From Dimorphilus gyrociliatus (taxonomy: Eukaryota > Annelida > Polychaeta > Dinophilidae), in contig CAJFCJ010000022.1 of the NCBI GenBank assembly GCA_904063045.1, positions 620,001 to 684,000 of the forward strand: a stretch of DNA of 64,000 nt. Reading direction: 5' to 3'. This document shows, piece after piece, positions 61,205-64,000 of this stretch (its first letter is position 1; each line of letters opens with the position of its first letter). The notes under the pieces were generated by a model. The model searched no databases. It was given only the letters and a program-made list of their open reading frames with translations, and was not told where the DNA came from. A program made the translations under genes and the position numbers.

Positions 61205-63520
61205 TCAGTAAGGGCGAATTGAACACCTATAGCCGCATTTTAACAGATTGGATAATTGTAACATTATCAATTCACTCTCTTCATCATAGGCCTTGTTGCA
61301 ATCTTCCGAGTCGTCGTTATTTGAATGAATATATAATTCTCTTCCATAGACTCTAGTCCAGTCTACTTTAAATGAAAGGGGATTAAACCCCACCCACTCT
61401 GTGTATCTATACTTTGCGGTTCTTACGCTATAACCCATTATCCTAATATACCTTAACTTTGGCTGATCGCTATCAAATCTCGGATAAATGGACGGACGAG
61501 GGTATTGACTGAAAGCGGCAATTTTATTCATTGTCTGCCTCTTCAACAAGCTTAATCCTTCCGTGCAGACTTTTTCAAAGTGACCTTCACGACAGCGCCT
61601 TAACGGCTCAAGGCCAACCACGTCAACAAGCGTTGGAAAAACGTCAACTAGTTCGACGAGTTCGTTTGAAACTCTTTTAGGAGTGTACGTCAATCGATTG
61701 GGTGTTTTGAGGGCATCGACGAAATTGAACTTGAACGAACCTTCACTAGGAAGATGAAGGAGAAGAGGAACTCTAGTAGAAACTTCGAAGTTGCTGAATT
61801 TTGACCACTCTCCGTGCTCTCCCAGAGACCATCCTTCGGAAGAAAACTATTATATTTACAATCGCAACTCATCGTAATAAGATAAAGGTTGAAGGAAGAG
61901 AGGTGACAAGAGGGAAAATAGACAATTACCATGATCGCTCATAAAAAGAATAACAGTATTTTCAGCAAATCCATTCTCTGTAAGAGCGGAGAGAACCCGA
62001 CCCACTTGACTATCCATGTAGGACGTAGAAGCAAAATAGCTTTGTCTAATTTTTTGCTGTTGAAAAATGTTATAATAAAAATAAAGGATTTCCCAAAGAT
62101 GAGTATCGTGACAATAAAGCCTTTTTTAATTTATATATCGTAATGAAAGAAAGGGGGAGGAGAGTATTGCGGTTGTAGGAGAGAAGAATAGGAGAGAAAA
62201 GAAAAAAAGAATAGATTGATCGACAATCTGTTCGTAGTCAAAATGATATGACCTAGTTAGGATAAAAGTCTTCATCTATCATCACCGCCAGTATTTCTAT
62301 GACTGCAATAGAGTTAAAGAATGATTGCAAATCATTTTTTACCCTGTAATTTAAAGGTATCTCTTCGAAAGGAAATGTTAAATTTAACTGCTGTATATCG
62401 TCTCTTAATCTTAGATCGTTCCACGGATTCCACGCCGGTAGGGGTAATTTCTCGGGTTTGGTTGCATCCTTTAACTTTGGGATTCGGTAGAATGGATATA
62501 AATCTTTATAGAGTAGAATTATCAATCGTAACTATTTCTATAATATGCTATTAGAATATAATTACCAAGATACTCCTTTGGAAATTTTAATGGAATGTGC
62601 GGTTTATGGAATCCTACAGCCATAAAAAATGGCTTTTCCTTTTTATAATTATTTAAAAACCTAACAGAGTAATCGGCAATTTCAATGTCAGGTAGAGATT
62701 TTCCAGGTTGACTTTCCACGTCAACTGGGCATACGATATTCATCCGTTTCCCCCATTTCGTCGGGCAAACCTTTGACATTCTATACTTTAAAGTCGGCGG
62801 ATGATAAGGTTTTTCCGACCAGCTATAAGGGCAATCGTCTGAATGGTTGCTAACAATTCCTACAAGAAAAGGAAGAGAAAGTCTATTATATAATAATTTC
62901 GATAATAATACTGATAATAATAGTAATAGTAATAGTAGCAGTAAGTAGGATAAAATTACCGCATTTTCAAGGTAGAAAGAGAGTAATAATATACCTGGAT
63001 GGAAAATCTTGCCAATTGACAAAGTGTGATAGCCTTTTTCTTTGAAATACTGAGGTAAAGTGGTAAAATTACCGGCAGCTCTTCTCCAATACGAATGAAC
63101 ATCATAGAGTTTGATGGAATCCGGTCTTCTTCCCGTTAGAAAGGATGTTCTGCTCGGTCCACAAAGGGCTTGCTACAAAGAGTTTAATTGAACGTGATGT
63201 TGTGCAGGAATTGGGATACGAAAACGGACAAACTTGAGCATAAGTTCTATTGTATAATGTTGATTGTGACGCTAATTGGTCAATATTAGGCGTGTTCATA
63301 TATGATGTATTAAAGGCCCCCAAAGCTGGTCTCAGATCATCTATAATGATCATAAGAACATTTTCTCGAGGATTCCCCCATCCTAATGAAATAAACGACG
63401 CAGGGTAAAATAGTAATGACGGCGTCTGATAAATATTACACTATATGAAATTATACCTGAGACTATAAGTACAAGTAACTGATAGAGGGTGAATATCCAC
63501 CCTTTTTCCAGTTTTTTCAT
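61205..63520 (-). CDS. IDS: Iduronate-2-sulfatase
   Basis: Seven exons on the minus strand, 63520-63457, 63382-63234, 63172-62995, 62859-62566, 62503-62343, 62056-61930 and 61833-61205, give 533 residues with closed phases (human IDS 550). A signal peptide ([14 protein letters not shown]) precedes the sulfatase fold. Metal ligands lie in MIIIDDLRP. The formylglycine motif CGPSR is intact but is reached only by splicing exon 2 to exon 3. KVFHPG-like [43 protein letters not shown] and AFSQYPRPS complete the fingerprint. The enzyme removes 2-O-sulfate from iduronate in heparan and dermatan sulfate in lysosomes. The motif GTGGCGCCCTCTA lies about 200 bp upstream of the ATG. Confidence 0.95.
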
Positions 63521-64000
63521 CCCTCAGCAATAAAGAACAAACGAAAATAAGAGAGTCTACAGAAATGCAACTGTATAATTTAATAAGTATTTCTTTGCTG
63601 CAAGAAAACTCTATCTCTCTTTTTTGTTTTAAATAAATCCTTTCTCCGCCCTTTTTTTTACTCTTTAAATGTAATAAACAAACCAAATATGTATCGAATC
63701 GATTTCTCACCGACGACAGTGGCGCCCTCTAAATTGAAATCTCGTAAACAATTGCTGTTGGATTGGAAAAGAAACTTGATATGTTTTCCCGCCTTTGTTT
63801 AAAGTTTTTCTTTCTTAATTTTGCACCTAAATGATTTTTGGAAGAAAGGAAGGAAGGAAGGAAGAGAGAGAGAGAGTGAGAGGGGAAATATACGCTATAA
63901 AACTATTATACTAGTCCGAATTTTCTTTTCCCAAGTCGAACAAGTTGACTTTTTAGGCCTATTTATATAATTTATAAAAATATTTTCCTTATATAAAAAT
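63521..64000. other. Upstream region of IDS to window end
   Basis: It contains GGCGCCCTCT at 63721-63730 (the complement reads AGAGGGCGCC), a (GGAA)n/(GA)n run at 63840-63880, and no gene. Confidence 0.5.

Noticed and set aside
63102-63233. Apparent loss of the sulfatase CxPSR motif in IDS
   Set aside because: The direct reading runs into the intron. Splicing 63234 to 63172 restores an intact CGPSR.

Overview
This is a window of animal nuclear DNA. It is AT-rich, with GT-AG introns (often 40-100 bp, some over 1 kb) and many (TA)n and (GA/CT)n tracts. The gene content is bilaterian: a SID-1 family channel, a cyclic-nucleotide-gated (CNG) channel, SPICE1, iduronate-2-sulfatase, TMEM241 and a TspanC8 tetraspanin. 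The small genes, short 3' ends and poly(A) signals fused to stop codons suggest a compact invertebrate genome. A lophotrochozoan, perhaps a small annelid, is my inference and is not proved by the sequence. I saw no tRNA, rRNA, CRISPR array, virus or intact transposon.

Layout. 0-10 kb: the 3' end of a WD40-like gene (+), CNBD2 (-), a TspanC8 tetraspanin (+) and SPICE1 (-). 10-26 kb: a gene-poor stretch of about 16 kb with simple repeats, CpG-containing complex patches and an E-box/CRE cluster. It also holds a small multi-exon (+) candidate gene encoding a BH3-like motif. 26-36 kb: an unassigned two-exon candidate, an ORP1/ORP2-type oxysterol-binding protein (-) and TMEM241 (+). 36-46 kb: a complete 22-exon SIDT gene (-), a DUF229 sulfatase-like membrane protein (-) and a single-exon unknown (-). 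47-50 kb: a secreted metallocarboxypeptidase (+). 52-61 kb: a CNGA channel (+). 61-63.5 kb: iduronate-2-sulfatase (-).

The most interesting feature is the CNGA locus. It has one set of 5' exons followed by two tandem 3' cassettes, each encoding a pore, C-linker, cyclic-nucleotide-binding domain and leucine zipper. Both cassettes begin with an acceptor in the phase of the same upstream donor. The locus therefore looks like one gene with alternative terminal cassettes, or a partial gene duplication. The proximal cassette lacks two introns present in the distal one.

Other points worth follow-up are the BH3-like exon, a 21-nt frame-preserving microexon candidate in SIDT, apparently degenerate active-site motifs in the DUF229 protein, a carboxypeptidase with B-type specificity but no conserved active-site Tyr, and AGATGGCGC-like motifs near several gene starts. 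Exon boundaries were set by hand from splice consensus and reading-frame phase. They are most secure for SIDT, IDS, the carboxypeptidase, DUF229, TMEM241, ORP and CNGA, where all phases close.
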